Positions 44,342-56,043 of a stretch of DNA of 64,000 nt are shown here, piece after piece (the first letter of the stretch is position 1; each line of letters starts with the position of its first letter). Made by a program: the position numbers and the translations under genes. The notes beneath the pieces are model-generated. The model was not told where the DNA came from. It worked only from the letters and a program-made list of their open reading frames with translations, and searched no databases. The stretch comes from Candidatus Competibacter phosphatis. GTDB taxonomy: Bacteria; Pseudomonadota; Gammaproteobacteria; Competibacterales; Competibacteraceae. Location: contig NZ_SPMZ01000036.1 of NCBI RefSeq assembly GCF_012939995.1, forward strand, positions 1 to 64,000. Direction: 5' to 3'.

Positions 44342-45636
44342 CCGTGCCACGCTCCTCCAGTTGTTTGAGTTGCGCCAGAAACGGTTTGGCCCGCTCCGGG
44401 TCGGTCATGTGCAGAAAGGCGACCCAGCCCCGCAGTTGCGCCAGACTTTCACCTTCCTTACCGGGTTTGCCGTTCAACCGATTGTGCAGAGCGGCGCGCA
44501 GGCGTCGAACCTGGGCGCGCGGCACTCGCGCCGGACTGCCAGACGGCGTTTCGTTAACCACCAGACCCGTCACGGTTTGCCGGCGGCCTCGGCGCAGAAT
44601 CCGGGTTTTTTCCGGGTGGGGGACAAAGCCTTCGGCCTTGAGAATCATGCGAACGCAACGCAACAAGCGACCCAGCGGCGGTGGTTCTGCCTCGTGCCAG
44701 GAAAAGGTCAGATCGTCGGCGTAACGGGTGTAGCGGAATCCCAGTTTTTGGCTCAGGCCGGACAGGCGGCAATCCAACCGCAGGCAAACGGTGTTACTGA
44801 GGGCGGGACTGGTCGGCGCACCTTGCGGCAGGGCGCGCGGCCCGCTGGCGACATGGACATGCTGGCCGTCGAGTGGCAGCAGTTCACGCGGTGCTTCGGT
44901 ACAGAGCAGAGCCAGCACGGTGGCGACCTGTTCGCCGTAGCCGCCCTTACGGAATAGGCCCTTGACCCGCCGCCAAGTCACGGTGGGATAGAAATGGCGG
45001 ATGTCGAGTTTGACGATGGTGTATGCGCCAGCGTGGACGGCGGCATTGCTGAAGATGCTGCGTCCGGGTAGGAAGCCGTGCGCGGCGCCGTGCACCGGCA
45101 GGCGTTCGGCAATCTGGCGCAAGATCCAGCGTTGAGTCTTTTTTCAGCGTCGGCTTGGGCGCGCTGATCAGGCGGGCGCCGCCGTCGCGTTTGGGGATGG
45201 TCCAATATTGATAGTGGCTGCCGCTGTCCACTTCGCGGTGGAACGCCAGCCAACGCAAACGGGGAATGGACAAATCGAGCGCCTTGGCGAGGGCTTGGGC
45301 GTCCTTGATTTCCGGCAGGGCATTGGTTTCGCGCCGGGTTTCGGGATCAGGCAGGTCGTAGCGGTCTTGGTCTGGCGTGTCGTGATGGAACACGTCCGCG
45401 CCGAGGTGGACCAGATGGGCTTGGCGGAAAGCGGTCCACGCTTGCTGGCGCAACTGCTTGCGGACTCGCCGCTCTTCTTCCCGTCGCGCTTTGTACTGGT
45501 GGAGGGCGGCGCCGGTCAGCTTGGCGGGGTCGGTCGCCTCGTCCAACAGACCCAATTGTCGTAGCCGGGCGACGACCCAGCGTTCGATATCGCCGACTTG
45601 GGCGATGTCTTCCCAGGTGGGGGGTGTCTCGCTCAT
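44334..45636 (-). CDS. retron reverse transcriptase, frameshift at an A6 run
   Basis: About 433 residues after joining two frames. An N-terminal extension of some 110 residues precedes the RT core. Core motifs: YWTIPKRDGGARLISAPKP, FLPGRSIFSNAAVHAG (the retron-specific NAxxH), catalytic A motif VKLDIRHFYPTVTW, B motif LPQGAPTSPALSN, C motif YTRYADDLTFSW and VTGLVVNE (the retron VTG). The frame breaks in the A6 run (T6 on the plus strand, 45139-45144). A5 joins PTLKK to TQRWILRQIAERLPVHGAAH, restoring a normal finger region. It should copy the msd part of the RNA encoded just upstream, priming from the 2'-OH of the msr branch guanosine. Its stop overlaps WGR. Confidence 0.92.
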
Positions 45637-45652
45637 GCCGTTTTCCAGACCG

Positions 45653-45680
45653 AGCGTAAGGATTGCTGGAGCGTGAGGCG
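45653..45680 (-). repeat. retron a2 arm (3' end of msd)
   Basis: The partner of the a1 arm, placed 16 bases upstream of the RT start codon. Complementarity stops abruptly at both edges, which defines the element boundaries well. Confidence 0.82.
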
Positions 45681-45707
45681 CAAACCGCTACTTCTCACAA
45701 GGGACAC

Positions 45708-45835
45708 GGTAGGCTCACCGGCCAGCCGCCGGTAACCGTCCCTAGTTGTTGGCGGAAACCGCGGTGGCGTGGTTGGCCCAGCTCCGCCAACAACTAGGGA
45801 CGGTTACCGGCGAAGCTGGCCAAGAACAGCCTACC
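45708..45835 (-). repeat. long msd hairpin with a perfect 29-bp core stem
   Basis: Arms 45728-45756 and 45783-45811 are perfect 29-base inverted repeats around a 26-base loop (45757-45782). The stem extends outward as two further paired blocks: GGCCAGC (45720-45726) with GCTGGCC (45815-45821), and GGTAGGCT (45708-45715) with AGCCTACC (45828-45835), separated by small bulges. The stem is too long and lacks a T tract for an ordinary terminator. It is the expected template hairpin for msDNA. Confidence 0.85.
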
Positions 45836-45900
45836 TTGTGGCGTGTGTGGCGTTGGAATTCCCGGACGGCGCAACGCCGCCCAAACGGCTAATGGAGGAA

Positions 45901-45928
45901 CGCCTCACGCTCCAGCAATCATTACGCT
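45901..45928 (-). repeat. retron a1 arm (5' end of msr)
   Basis: A 28-base sequence complementary to 45653-45680, with a single mismatch at the eighth base. Pairing of the two arms closes the msr-msd RNA and positions the branch G for priming. Confidence 0.82.
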
Positions 45929-45929
45929 A

Positions 45930-45952
45930 CGGACTTTTCGCTCCCTTGTCAA
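45930..45952 (-). promoter_or_regulatory. candidate promoter of the retron RNA
   Basis: A perfect TTGACA (45952 to 45947 on the minus strand) is followed after 17 bases by TAGCGT, a weak -10 box that overlaps the beginning of a1. A start of transcription would then fall inside or just before the a1 arm, as retrons require. The -10 match is poor, so confidence is low. Confidence 0.4.
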
Positions 45953-45986
45953 AGGTTGTCGTTAGTTATGAAACGGTTATATCAGG

Positions 45987-47786
<1,800 letters not shown>

Positions 47787-48257
47787 TGGGTATCGGACCT
47801 TACACGAGAGTTTGTTCGAAGCTTGAGGTTTCGCCATGCTGGTACGGCGATGGCGCATGGCAAGAAAATTATAGTACGACAGTGTTGTGAAAGGTGTTTG
47901 CTCGGTTTCGGGGCAACTCGCGCATGATCGAGCAAATTGCCGAAGCCTGGCTGCTGGTGGAGGATGACGACCACCGCCAACGAATTCCTTCCGCCGATTG
48001 GGTTGTTCTCCGCCAATCCCCGAGACGCCCGCATTTTGCGCGATCGTTGTCAGCCGCGCACCAATTAAGCGCAAAAATCCGTGTCAGCCGGATAAGTTAT
48101 TGATCATCTAATTGATTTAAAATTAATTTTATCGCAGTTTCGAAATTTGCTAATTTGCACCCGCTTTATCCTTTAACGATCCTGTTGCGACCCGAAATGG
48201 GGCGAACAATCCCGATGAATCGAATAATCCTAACAGAACGAATCGAGATGACGATCC
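47787..48257. promoter_or_regulatory. divergent region between the SWIM gene and amtB
   Basis: About 470 bases with no recognised gene; the in-frame extension of the SWIM protein to 48074 is unlikely to be translated. On the minus strand TATAAT occurs at 47873 to 47868 and may be the -10 box of the retron operon, though no good -35 is seen 16-18 bases before it. The AT-rich stretch 48100-48180 probably contains the amtB promoter; I looked for a sigma-54 site (GG-N10-GC spacing) and did not find a convincing one. Confidence 0.45.
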
Positions 48258-49577
48258 ATGAGCCAGAACGATAAACGGCTATCGAACAATCTACTTTTGG
48301 GTTTGGTGGGAGTGCTGATGCCCGCGTTGTCCTGGGCACAGGAGACCGCCACAAGTTTGAATCAGGGCAACACCGCCTGGATTCTCACATCCACGGCGCT
48401 GGTGCTGTTCATGACCCTGCCGGGTCTGTCGCTGTTTTACGGCGGCTTGGTGCGGACCAAGAACGTGTTGTCGGTGCTGATGCAATGTTTCGCCATCACC
48501 TGCGTGGTGTCGCTGCTATGGTTCGTCTGCGTCTACAGCCTCGCGTTCGGGACCGGCGGCGACTGGATCGGCGGTTTCGGCAAGGTCTTCATGGCGGGGG
48601 TGGAGGAAGACTCCCTGACCGGCGACATCCCGGAAACCGTGTTCGCCATGTTCCAGTTGACCTTCGCCATCATTACCCCGGCGCTGGTCGTCGGCGGTTT
48701 CGCCGAACGCATGAAGTTTTCCACCATGCTGCTGTTCAGCGTCCTGTGGCTGATCTTGGTGTACGCACCGGTGGCTCATTGGGTATGGGGCGGGGGCTGG
48801 CTCCAGCAAATGGGGTTGCTGGACTTCGCCGGCGGAACCGTGGTGCATATCACCGCCGGGGTGGCCGCGTTGGTTTCGGCTCTGGTGTTGGGTCGGCGCC
48901 ACGGGTTTCCGGGGACGGCCATGCCGCCGCACAACATGACCATGGTGGTGACCGGCGCGGGCATGTTGTGGGTCGGCTGGTTCGGTTTCAACGCCGGCAG
49001 CGCGCTGGCGGCCAACGGCAATGCCGGCATGGCCATGATGGCGACCCATTTGTCCGCCGCCGCCGGTTCGCTGGCATGGATGAGCATGGAGTGGATCAAG
49101 TACCGCAAGCCGAGCGTGCTCGGCATCGTGACCGGCATGGTGGCCGGTCTCGGCACCATCACCCCGGCTTCGGGCTATGTCGGTCCGGCCGGCGCCGTCG
49201 TCATCGGCACGGTGGCGGGGTTCGCTTGCTTCAACGCCACCCAATTCCTCAAACGGGTGCTGAAGGTGGATGACTCGCTGGACGTGTTCCCGGTGCACGG
49301 CGTGGGCGGGATGCTGGGGACGCTGGCGGCCGGCGTGTTCGCCTCCACCGAATTGGGCGTGTTCAAGGGCCAGGGTTTCGCGCCGGGAATTAGTTCGATG
49401 GGACAGCAGCTTGGCGTGCAGTTCGTGGGCGTGGTCGCGACGGCCGCCTACACGGTGGTCGTGACTTTTGTGGTGCTCAAGCTGGTGGATGCGGTCATCG
49501 GCCTGCGGGTAAGCCGCGAGGACGAGATCGGCGGTTTGGACATCGCCCTGCACGAGGAACGGGGCTACGACCTGTAG
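48258..49577 (+). CDS. amtB: ammonium transporter (Amt/MEP family)
   Basis: A 439-residue inner-membrane channel for ammonium. A signal peptide (LLLGLVGVLMPALSWA) is followed by eleven expected membrane helices. Family motifs: LFMTLPGLSLFYGGLVRTKN, FAERMKFSTMLLFS, DFAGGTVVHITAGVAALVSA (first pore histidine), GWFGFNAGSALAANG and DVFPVHGVGGMLGTLAAGVF (second pore histidine). The C-terminal tail ends SREDEIGGLDIALHEERGYD, the segment that contacts GlnK. No glnK gene adjoins it here, which is unusual for enterobacteria but common elsewhere. The ATG at 48258 has GACGATCC before it, a weak ribosome-binding site. Confidence 0.95.
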   Translation: MSQNDKRLSNNLLLGLVGVLMPALSWAQETATSLNQGNTAWILTSTALVLFMTLPGLSLFYGGLVRTKNVLSVLMQCFAITCVVSLLWFVCVYSLAFGTGGDWIGGFGKVFMAGVEEDSLTGDIPETVFAMFQLTFAIITPALVVGGFAERMKFSTMLLFSVLWLILVYAPVAHWVWGGGWLQQMGLLDFAGGTVVHITAGVAALVSALVLGRRHGFPGTAMPPHNMTMVVTGAGMLWVGWFGFNAGSALAANGNAGMAMMATHLSAAAGSLAWMSMEWIKYRKPSVLGIVTGMVAGLGTITPASGYVGPAGAVVIGTVAGFACFNATQFLKRVLKVDDSLDVFPVHGVGGMLGTLAAGVFASTELGVFKGQGFAPGISSMGQQLGVQFVGVVATAAYTVVVTFVVLKLVDAVIGLRVSREDEIGGLDIALHEERGYDL

Positions 49578-49583
49578 GGAAAG

Positions 49584-49636
49584 CGGCGGTGGCCAGGGAA
49601 GGCCGCGAGATTGCGTACGGCCGCCGCCGGCTTTTT
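49584..49636 (+). terminator. terminator after amtB
   Basis: GCGGCGGTGGC and its near complement GCCGCCGCCGG flank a 24-base spacer and are followed by CTTTTT. The T tract coincides with the end of the convergent patB gene. Confidence 0.6.
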
Positions 49637-50796
49637 CAGCGCGCGGCCAGCGCCGCTCCCATTCGCTCCAAGCCTTCCGCCAAGGTGGCGCGCGGGCAGC
49701 CGAAGTTCAGCCGCACGAAACCGTCGCCGCCTGGACCGAAGGTTGCGCCGTCGTTCAGCGCTACGCCGGCCCGCTCCAGGAAAAAGTGTTGCGGGTTGCC
49801 GGCGATGCCTGCATTCCGACAGTCCAGCCAGGCCAGATAGGTGGCTTCGGGAACGGTGGCGCGGAGCTCGGGCCAATGGCGGGCGACATGCTCCACCAGG
49901 AAATCGCGGTTGGCGGCGAGATACGCCAGCAGATCCCGCAGCCATTCGCCGCCGTGGCGGTAGGCGGCCAGCGCGGCGGTCAGGGCAAGAATGTTCACAT
50001 CCGGCACGATGCCGCGCATCGCTTGTTTGAATCGCCGCCTGAGTTCGGGATGCTGGATGATCGCGAAGCTGGCGCCCAGACCGGGGATGTTGAAGGTCTT
50101 GCTGGGGGCCATCAGAGTGATGCAACGTTGGGCGATCTCCGGTGACAGAGCGGCCAGCGGCGTGTGTCGGCGCCCGTCCAACAGCAGATCGCAATGAATC
50201 TCGTCCGAACAGACCACGAGGTCCTGGCGCTCGCAGATCGTCGCCAGTTGGGTCAGTTCCTCGACCTCGAAGGCCCGCCCGACCGGGTTGTGCGGGTGGC
50301 AGAGAACGAACAGTCGGGTGCGCGAGTCGATGGCCGCTTCGAATGTCGTGGCGTCGAAGCGGTAATACAGTCGGCCATCGCGCAGCTCGGCGGTTAGCTC
50401 GGCGGTGATCAGCCGCCGTTCCTGATGGCCCGGCGCGGCCAGAAACGGCGGATACACCGGCGTTTGCACCAATACCCCGTCGCCCGGTTCACCGATCGCC
50501 CGGCACACCACGTTCAAGCCACACACCAGCCCCGGCAGATACACGATCTGTTCCGGTGTTACGGCCCAGCGATAAAGATCGGCCATCCGTGCGCAAATCG
50601 TTTCGGTCAATTCCTCCGGTGGTGCACCGTAGCCGAAGACTCCGTGCGTGACTCGTTCGCGCAGAGCCGCCAGCACCGGTTCCGGGGCGGCGAAGTCCAT
50701 GTCCGCCACCCACAGCGGCAGAGCCGAGCCGTAACGCTGCCATTTCAGGCTGTCGCTGCCGTGGCGGGTAAGGGGCTGGTCAAAATCGCAAATCAT
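49636..50796 (-). CDS. patB: MalY/PatB-family C-S lyase (PLP aminotransferase fold)
   Basis: A 386-residue fold-type I PLP enzyme of the MalY/PatB group, which has cystathionine beta-lyase activity. Visible features: LPLWVADMDFAAPEPVLAAL near the N-terminus, VFGYGAPPEELTE, CHPHNPVGRAF, VVCSDEIHCDLLLDGRRHTP and the PLP lysine in MAPSKTFNIPGLGASFAI. RLNFGCPRATLAEGLERM closes it. It may supply homocysteine for methionine synthesis or degrade cysteine conjugates. It is convergent with amtB and divergent from the TpsB gene, with 90 bases between starts. Confidence 0.93.
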   Translation of the reverse strand: MICDFDQPLTRHGSDSLKWQRYGSALPLWVADMDFAAPEPVLAALRERVTHGVFGYGAPPEELTETICARMADLYRWAVTPEQIVYLPGLVCGLNVVCRAIGEPGDGVLVQTPVYPPFLAAPGHQERRLITAELTAELRDGRLYYRFDATTFEAAIDSRTRLFVLCHPHNPVGRAFEVEELTQLATICERQDLVVCSDEIHCDLLLDGRRHTPLAALSPEIAQRCITLMAPSKTFNIPGLGASFAIIQHPELRRRFKQAMRGIVPDVNILALTAALAAYRHGGEWLRDLLAYLAANRDFLVEHVARHWPELRATVPEATYLAWLDCRNAGIAGNPQHFFLERAGVALNDGATFGPGGDGFVRLNFGCPRATLAEGLERMGAALAAR

Positions 50797-50887
50797 AGTG
50801 AAACAATCCTGTGGACAACTGTAGCGGCCTAAGGTGGAATGATTCTAAGATGAAGTCATTGTCAACTTGAATGGATTAAGGCGATCC

Positions 50888-52628
50888 ATGATGCGAAATC
50901 ACATGAACCGTGGCGCTTTCCATCACTTTATTCGCCGGCGGTCGGTCTGCGCGTCCCTAGGCCTGCTGACACTGTGGCCGTTTTTGGCATTGGGGCAGGA
51001 CGCGGACTTATGGGAGCAGCGGCCGGGCGGGCGCAACCTGACGCCCCCGGATTATGCCAGACCCGCGCCGGCCTTGCCGGGTCGTCCGCCGCCATCCCTC
51101 GAATCGCCCCTATCCAGCCAAGAGCGGGTCTTCGTGCGCCGGTTCGAACTGACTGGCAACACCGTGTTCACCCGTGAGGAACTGACCGCCGTCACCGCGC
51201 CGTATGAGAACCGCGTCCTCAGCGCCGAGGAATTGCAGGAAGCGCGCCGCCAGTTGACCCTGTATTACGTCGAACGGGGTTACCTCAACTCCGGTGCGGT
51301 GATCCCGGACCAACAGGTCGAGGATGGTGTGGTTCGAATTCGGGTCGTCGAAGGCCGGCTGTCCGAGGTCGAGATCACCGGCAATACGCATCTGCGCGCC
51401 GATTATCTCCAGGACCGGTTACAACCGGACGCCGAGGAACCATTAAATGTTCAACATCTTCAGGAACGTCTGCAACTCCTCCAGCAAAATCCGCTGATTG
51501 AGCAGCTCCAAGCGGAACTGGCGCCGGGCGTGCAACCGGGGGAAGGGCGATTGCGGCTCGGCATCCGCGAGGCTCGCCCCTATGAAATCGGCTTGGCGGT
51601 GGCCAACAACAATCCGCCGAGCGTCGGCGCGACACGAGCCTACCTGTACGGAGTGGACCGCAACCTCAGCGGGGTCGGCGACACTCTGGGGGTTGAGCTA
51701 CGGCCACAGTCTGGAAAGCAGCGACACCTCTGACTGGCGGGTGTTCTACGCTCGGCCGCTGAACGCCCGCGATACCACCGTGCAAATCTGGGCCGAGCGC
51801 AACGATACCTCGGTGATCGAGGATCGTTTCAGCGCTCTCGATATCACCAGTGATCTGCAAAGTTATGGCATTGCTCTAACCCATCCCCTGTACCGGACGC
51901 CGCAACAGACTTTTGCCTTGGGTGTAAATCTGGAACGGCGGCACAGCGAATCTTTTTTACTGGGGATTCCGTTCTCCTTTGCCCCTGGTGAGGACAACGG
52001 CGAGGCGACCATCACCGTCGCGCGCTTCGTGCAGGAATGGTTGGACCGGCGCTTGAATCAGGTGATTGCCGCCCGTTCCACCGTCAGCGTGGGTCTCGAC
52101 GCCTTCGGTGCCACGATCCATGCCCGGGAGCCCGACGGCCAGTTCGTGAGCTGGCTCGGCCAATTCCAATGGGCGCAGCGCTTCGGGGAGCGGGATTACC
52201 AACTGCTCTTCAAGAGCATTCTGCAATTGGCCAACGATCCACTGCTGCCGATGGAAAAGTGCGCGCTTGGGGGATTGGAGACGGTGCGCGGCTATCCCGA
52301 GAACACCCTGGTCCGGGACCGCTGTTTCGTGGCTTCGCTGGAATTCCGAGTACCCGTGTATCACCTGCCGCTGCCCGGTGTCAGTCGTAGCCCCAACGAG
52401 GGTCAGGTGCAACTGGCGGTCTTCACTGATTACGGTTATGCCAAGAACAAAGGAGTGTTCGACCTGGAACCGAATTCGATTTCCAGTGCCGGCGTGGGGG
52501 TTCGCTGGGACGCCAGCGATAAGGTCAGGGCGGCGTTGTATTGGGGCTACCCATTCCAGGACGTAAACACCGGCGAGGAAGCCTGGACTGGGTCACGGGT
52601 GAATTTCTTCGTGCAGGCCGCGTACTGA
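50888..52628 (+). CDS. TpsB outer-membrane transporter (ShlB/FhaC family), frameshift at a G5 run
   Basis: About 580 residues after joining two frames. A signal peptide (SLGLLTLWPFLALG) leads to POTRA domains (VFVRRFELTGNTVFTREELT; RIRVVEGRLSEVEITGNTHL) and then a 16-strand beta-barrel with FARP-like repeats and the family signature LGGLETVRGYPENTLVRD (loop L6). The frame breaks in the G5 run 51688-51692; G4 gives DTLGLSYGHSLESSD at the first barrel strand. It would export a TpsA protein from the periplasm; a TpsA-type gene lies 5 kb downstream. The ATG at 50888 has AAGG 10 bases upstream. An upstream TTG is less likely. Confidence 0.88.
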
Positions 52629-52847
52629 CTGGCAGTAAATCGCGCCGGCTTGCTCGGGGCAGTTCAGTCGGTGCATCGGTTTACCCAAACTTTCCATCGA
52701 ACACACGCCCGATGGTTGGGATAGATAGCGACAAGGCTGTAACACTAGATGTAGGGGTTACCTGAGTTAGCCGGATAGGCATTTAAAGTGAAATATCATT
52801 GGTGAAGCCATAACCTGACACGTCCATGTGCCACTTTTTTTTGATGA

Positions 52848-54415
52848 TTAATTTGCACAACAGCTCACATGGTTTCCGTTGAAGTCCCTGTTTTCGACGA
52901 AGCGCACCACATCAGCCATGTCGAAGGGGTAGTAGTCATCTTCTTCTACAAGCCTCGCGCGGTCGAACCTCTCTATGTCTCCCTCTGTCCACAAGGATTT
53001 CCAACGCTCCTTGGATACGCAGGTATCCGGGTTCCAGTCAGGTTTGGAACGCAAGAAACTTGTGTTACAAAACCTAAGCATGCCACCAAAGACTTCCATC
53101 AAAATCGCGGATCCAACCGGGCCTAACCGCTGCCCGCCGGCAACTTCAGACTCGCGCAGAATGTAGTAAAACAATGGCGTTTGCGTCCGCAGTGGGCTCG
53201 GACCATCACCAGGGGCGATGGCATCTAGGCGAGCCCAGGCCGGAATTTCATTGAGTTTCAACTTGTCGGGAGCCAGATCAATCATCGTATACCCGGCGTC
53301 ATACAGTGCCTGTGCTACATCTTGGCCCGAAGGCAGCCCCAGAGCGTTGCCGCGTAGCAGGTTGCGAAATCCAAGCGCGCGATCATTGGGATTGTTGCTG
53401 TTGACCACCGGTCGCGGCATATTCTGAATTTCATCGGCGAGAAATGGGTCTATCGCTTTGCACATGCGTGGACGTACGCACTTGGCCACGTCAAACAGAT
53501 ACTTCCAGTCGACGACCAGGTTTTCGGGGTAGGCACTGAAACCCAAGGTCCCAAAGCGCTCGTCGAACAGCTCGATATCCAGATTCTTGCCGTTAGCCGC
53601 GTATGAGGAGCGCACCAAGGTATGGCCGACACGGTAAGCGGCAACGGAGAACTCGATCGGTATGGTCAGTTTGCCATGGCTGTCGGGCGCGTAGATCAGC
53701 GGGTCCTTCGCCGCTAGCAGGCGACTAGCGGCGAACTTGTACACGTCCCTGTCGCACAGGCGTTTGAGGAAATCGAACAAGACCAGCCATTGGTAGTGAT
53801 AACGCGTCTGTTTCTGCGCCTCCTTGAAGCGTCCACCACCTTTCTCTTCATGCACACGCTCGTTGTAGAGCTTATTGTGGAACTTATGGAATAGGAGCTG
53901 CATCTGCGAGACAAAAAATGTTTTTCGTCATTACGTGGGTCGCCGATTAGGGCAACACCGCCAGAGGATCTTGCAAGATCGTAGCCGTTGGGATTTTCGG
54001 CTAGACGGCCAGGACGTTCCGGGTCGTAGATGTGGGGACTGGCCTCCGGCCCAAAGCCGTAGATGCAGTCCAGATCAAGGCTAGCAGAGCGAATGTTGGG
54101 CAGCTCCGACACGGCTGCGGCATCCAGTGGCGGGTTCTGCCGCAAATCGCTGGTGGCGTCCAGGGTTATTTCATGATCGATAAACTGCGCGAAAAAAGTG
54201 TATCCGGCTGGGATTTTCGAATCCGGAGACTTGCCGTCGAAATCGTGCATCAATCCGCCAGGTCCGCCGAGGATTGCGGCTTCCTCTTCGCTAACAGCGA
54301 GTGCGGGTTTCGTGAATAATTTGCTGAAGTTAGAGACTGCAATGTGTTCACAACCGCTTACCTTCGATATTCCATGGTGGTGTACTGGGCATCTACTCAT
54401 CTTTGCATTCCTCAT
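52848..54415 (-). CDS. animal-type haem peroxidase, frameshift at adjacent homopolymers
   Basis: About 520 residues after joining two frames. The first frame has FFAQFIDHEITLDATSDL with the distal histidine, and the calcium-binding loop region after it. The second frame has the proximal-histidine region AAYRVGHTLVRSSY and the family segment around QMQLLFHKFHNKLYNERV. At the joint, A6 (53913-53918) and T5 (53921-53925) each need one base less, giving the expected catalytic-arginine motif RNDENIFVSQMQLLFHKFHN. The family (peroxicin/peroxinectin-like) oxidises halides or phenols and is often secreted, but no classical signal peptide is visible here. The AT-rich context and lack of operon partners suggest transfer. 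Confidence 0.82.
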
Positions 54416-54501
54416 TCCAAGGTAGGTTATAACATGTGACTGCTGAGCGTGCGAAAATCATCTTTATTTGGTTATAACGATTTGTGGGTAGTCGGGTGGT
54501 T

Positions 54502-54961
54502 TTATCGCGCTTCCGCATACTCCACTGGAATCGCGAAGTCGATCCGTAATCCTGCATTGCCTTCATCATCATCGCCGGGACCGTCGATTTTTTGCCTCAA
54601 GCGTCATAATCCAATTGACGGTATTGTGGTATACAGGATTCCATCTGTGATTTTTCCCATGGATCACCATGTCGACGTTAAAATCTGCCACGCCTAGTGT
54701 TTTAACATTTACCCAATCGTGTGGCAGAGGAATCAGAATATCCGTGGACATGTGTAGGTGCGTCCAGTCCTTTCGGCCTTCGATGATGTCATAGATGACA
54801 TGAGTCTTCAGACGTTTCGCGTGCTCTTCAACAATAGGTTTTGTCAACTTGATCTTTACCGTAGTGTGCCTTCCGCTTTTCGTGTAGACATCAGCATCGC
54901 CAGGCCCAACATCTTGCATTTTCAGTGATTCCCAATGAAAAATAATCAAAGTATTGTTCAT
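54502..54961 (-). CDS. hypothetical protein, frameshifted at a T6 run
   Basis: About 152 residues starting MNNTLIIFHWESLKMQDVGP. A T6 run on the plus strand (54588-54593) shifts the frame; with five bases the end reads TLEAKIDGPGDDDEGNAGLR, then IDFAIPVEYAEAR and TAA. As written, the product would end early after EAKNRRSRR. I do not recognise the family. It looks like a small soluble beta-rich domain with no signal peptide or membrane helix. It lies upstream of the haem peroxidase gene on the same strand, about 90 bases away, so it may share its transcript. Confidence 0.6.
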
Positions 54962-55162
54962 TTGTGTGCTCCTTTCAGAATTTTCGTTCAATTCATCAAC
55001 AAATAGAGTGTTGGTAGCTTAAGATTCGTGTATTATTTTTTTATCACCCCCTTTCTAAATAAAAGTGGATTGATTTCTAGCCTAAAAAACGTTAGCGTGC
55101 GGTACCAAAAAACCTTATAAATCAAATTGGAACGATTGTGCTAAGATTTAAAAGGCATCCAG

Positions 55163-55798
55163 TCAATCAATTTTCCTTGCCACTAGAATCAACGCTTCCC
55201 ACTGCGCACAGCGGTTTCGGACTCCAATGAGTTCCATGACGGTGAAACCATGAGATTGCATTAACATGGTCAGGCACTTCCTCGACCAGCGTTGCATGTG
55301 GCCGCCGTCCCATACCGCGAAGCGCGGCAGATTCCACCACTCGCGCACGGTGATCAGCAGGTTTCTCAGGTAGCCGCCATAAGGCATCGACAAGACAAGG
55401 ATGCCGCCTTGCTGAAGATTTACGGCGGCCAGCTTGACCAGTGCGGAGGGTCTAGAAAACGGTTCGCCTGATTCGATACTGACCGCCATGTCGAAAGGCG
55501 CTGCCTTGATCGAATCACTGTTAGGGCCTACCAGTGGCGGGTAAGAACGAACCGCCGGTGGGAATTCAGCCGTGTTGGCCGCGCTGCCCTCTTCGGGTTC
55601 CATGCTAGCCACGGTATAACCCGCATGATGTAAGTCGTGGCACAACGGCAGAGTGCCGCACCCGATTCCAAGAATCCGCATCGCTCCGTGATGGGCGATG
55701 ATGTGCAATACCACGGATCGAATTCGTGGATTCAGGCTAAAGGGTTCCGTGCCGAATTGGCGGGAAGGAACTGATTCGATGGCCTGACCGGCATTCAT
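55163..55798 (-). CDS. class I SAM-dependent methyltransferase-like protein
   Basis: A 211-residue protein. The SAM-binding motif I region is ILGIGCGTLPLCHDLHHAGY, followed by the acidic residue of strand 2 in VASMEPEEG. A motif IV-like segment is APFDMAVSIESGEPF, and QQGGILVLSMPYGGYLRNL is the motif V/VI region. This is the Methyltransf_11/UbiG-like architecture seen in proteins of unknown substrate. The ATG at 55798 follows AAGGACACTCCC and is preferred to the upstream in-frame start. Nothing adjacent indicates a substrate. Confidence 0.7.
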   Translation of the reverse strand: MNAGQAIESVPSRQFGTEPFSLNPRIRSVVLHIIAHHGAMRILGIGCGTLPLCHDLHHAGYTVASMEPEEGSAANTAEFPPAVRSYPPLVGPNSDSIKAAPFDMAVSIESGEPFSRPSALVKLAAVNLQQGGILVLSMPYGGYLRNLLITVREWWNLPRFAVWDGGHMQRWSRKCLTMLMQSHGFTVMELIGVRNRCAQWEALILVARKID

Positions 55799-56043
55799 GG
55801 GAGTGTCCTTGCGAGTCTGATCGCGAAGGGTTCCGCATCGGTGAATCCCCACCCTTCACGTATCGTTTGTTGGGGTCATTCACGCATTTTTCCCGACGGT
55901 CAGATGTGAGCTGCTTCACGTTTCATCGGTTTTTTTCGGGAGCGCGCGTCGATTCGCCGGTTTTTTCGGGAACGCGAGTGAAGTCGGAGACACCGCCATC
56001 CTCTCCCGCCACGGGAAGGGACGCCAGTCAGCAAGGAGGGAGG

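Larger units (their letters stand above)
45653..45928 (-). ncRNA. retron msr-msd RNA, a1 to a2
   Basis: A 276-nt element in the 350-bp gap between the SWIM gene and the RT. On the minus strand it runs: a1 (45928 to 45901); a short leader containing TTAGCC, where the G opposite C45889 is the candidate branch guanosine (compare CTTAGC after a1 in Ec86); an msr stem GGGCGGCG-TTG-CGCCGTCC; the long msd hairpin (45835 to 45708); a linker; and a2 (45680 to 45653). a2 ends 16 bases before the RT ATG. a1 and a2 are complementary over 28 bases with one mismatch, longer than the roughly 7-12 bases typical of retrons. Prediction rests on structure and position, not on any transcript. Confidence 0.82.

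Noticed and set aside
45708-45835. Reading the long hairpin as a transcription terminator or a MITE
   Set aside because: It lacks a T tract on either strand, is far longer than a terminator stem, and sits between matched outer arms directly before a retron RT. A MITE cannot be excluded without a genome-wide search.
47894-48103. Short plus-strand frame upstream of amtB
   Set aside because: No ribosome-binding site, no recognised product, and it overlaps the divergent promoter region.
48100-48257. Sigma-54 promoter for amtB
   Set aside because: A TTGC-type -12 element can be found but no GG at the required distance upstream, so the pair is not convincing.
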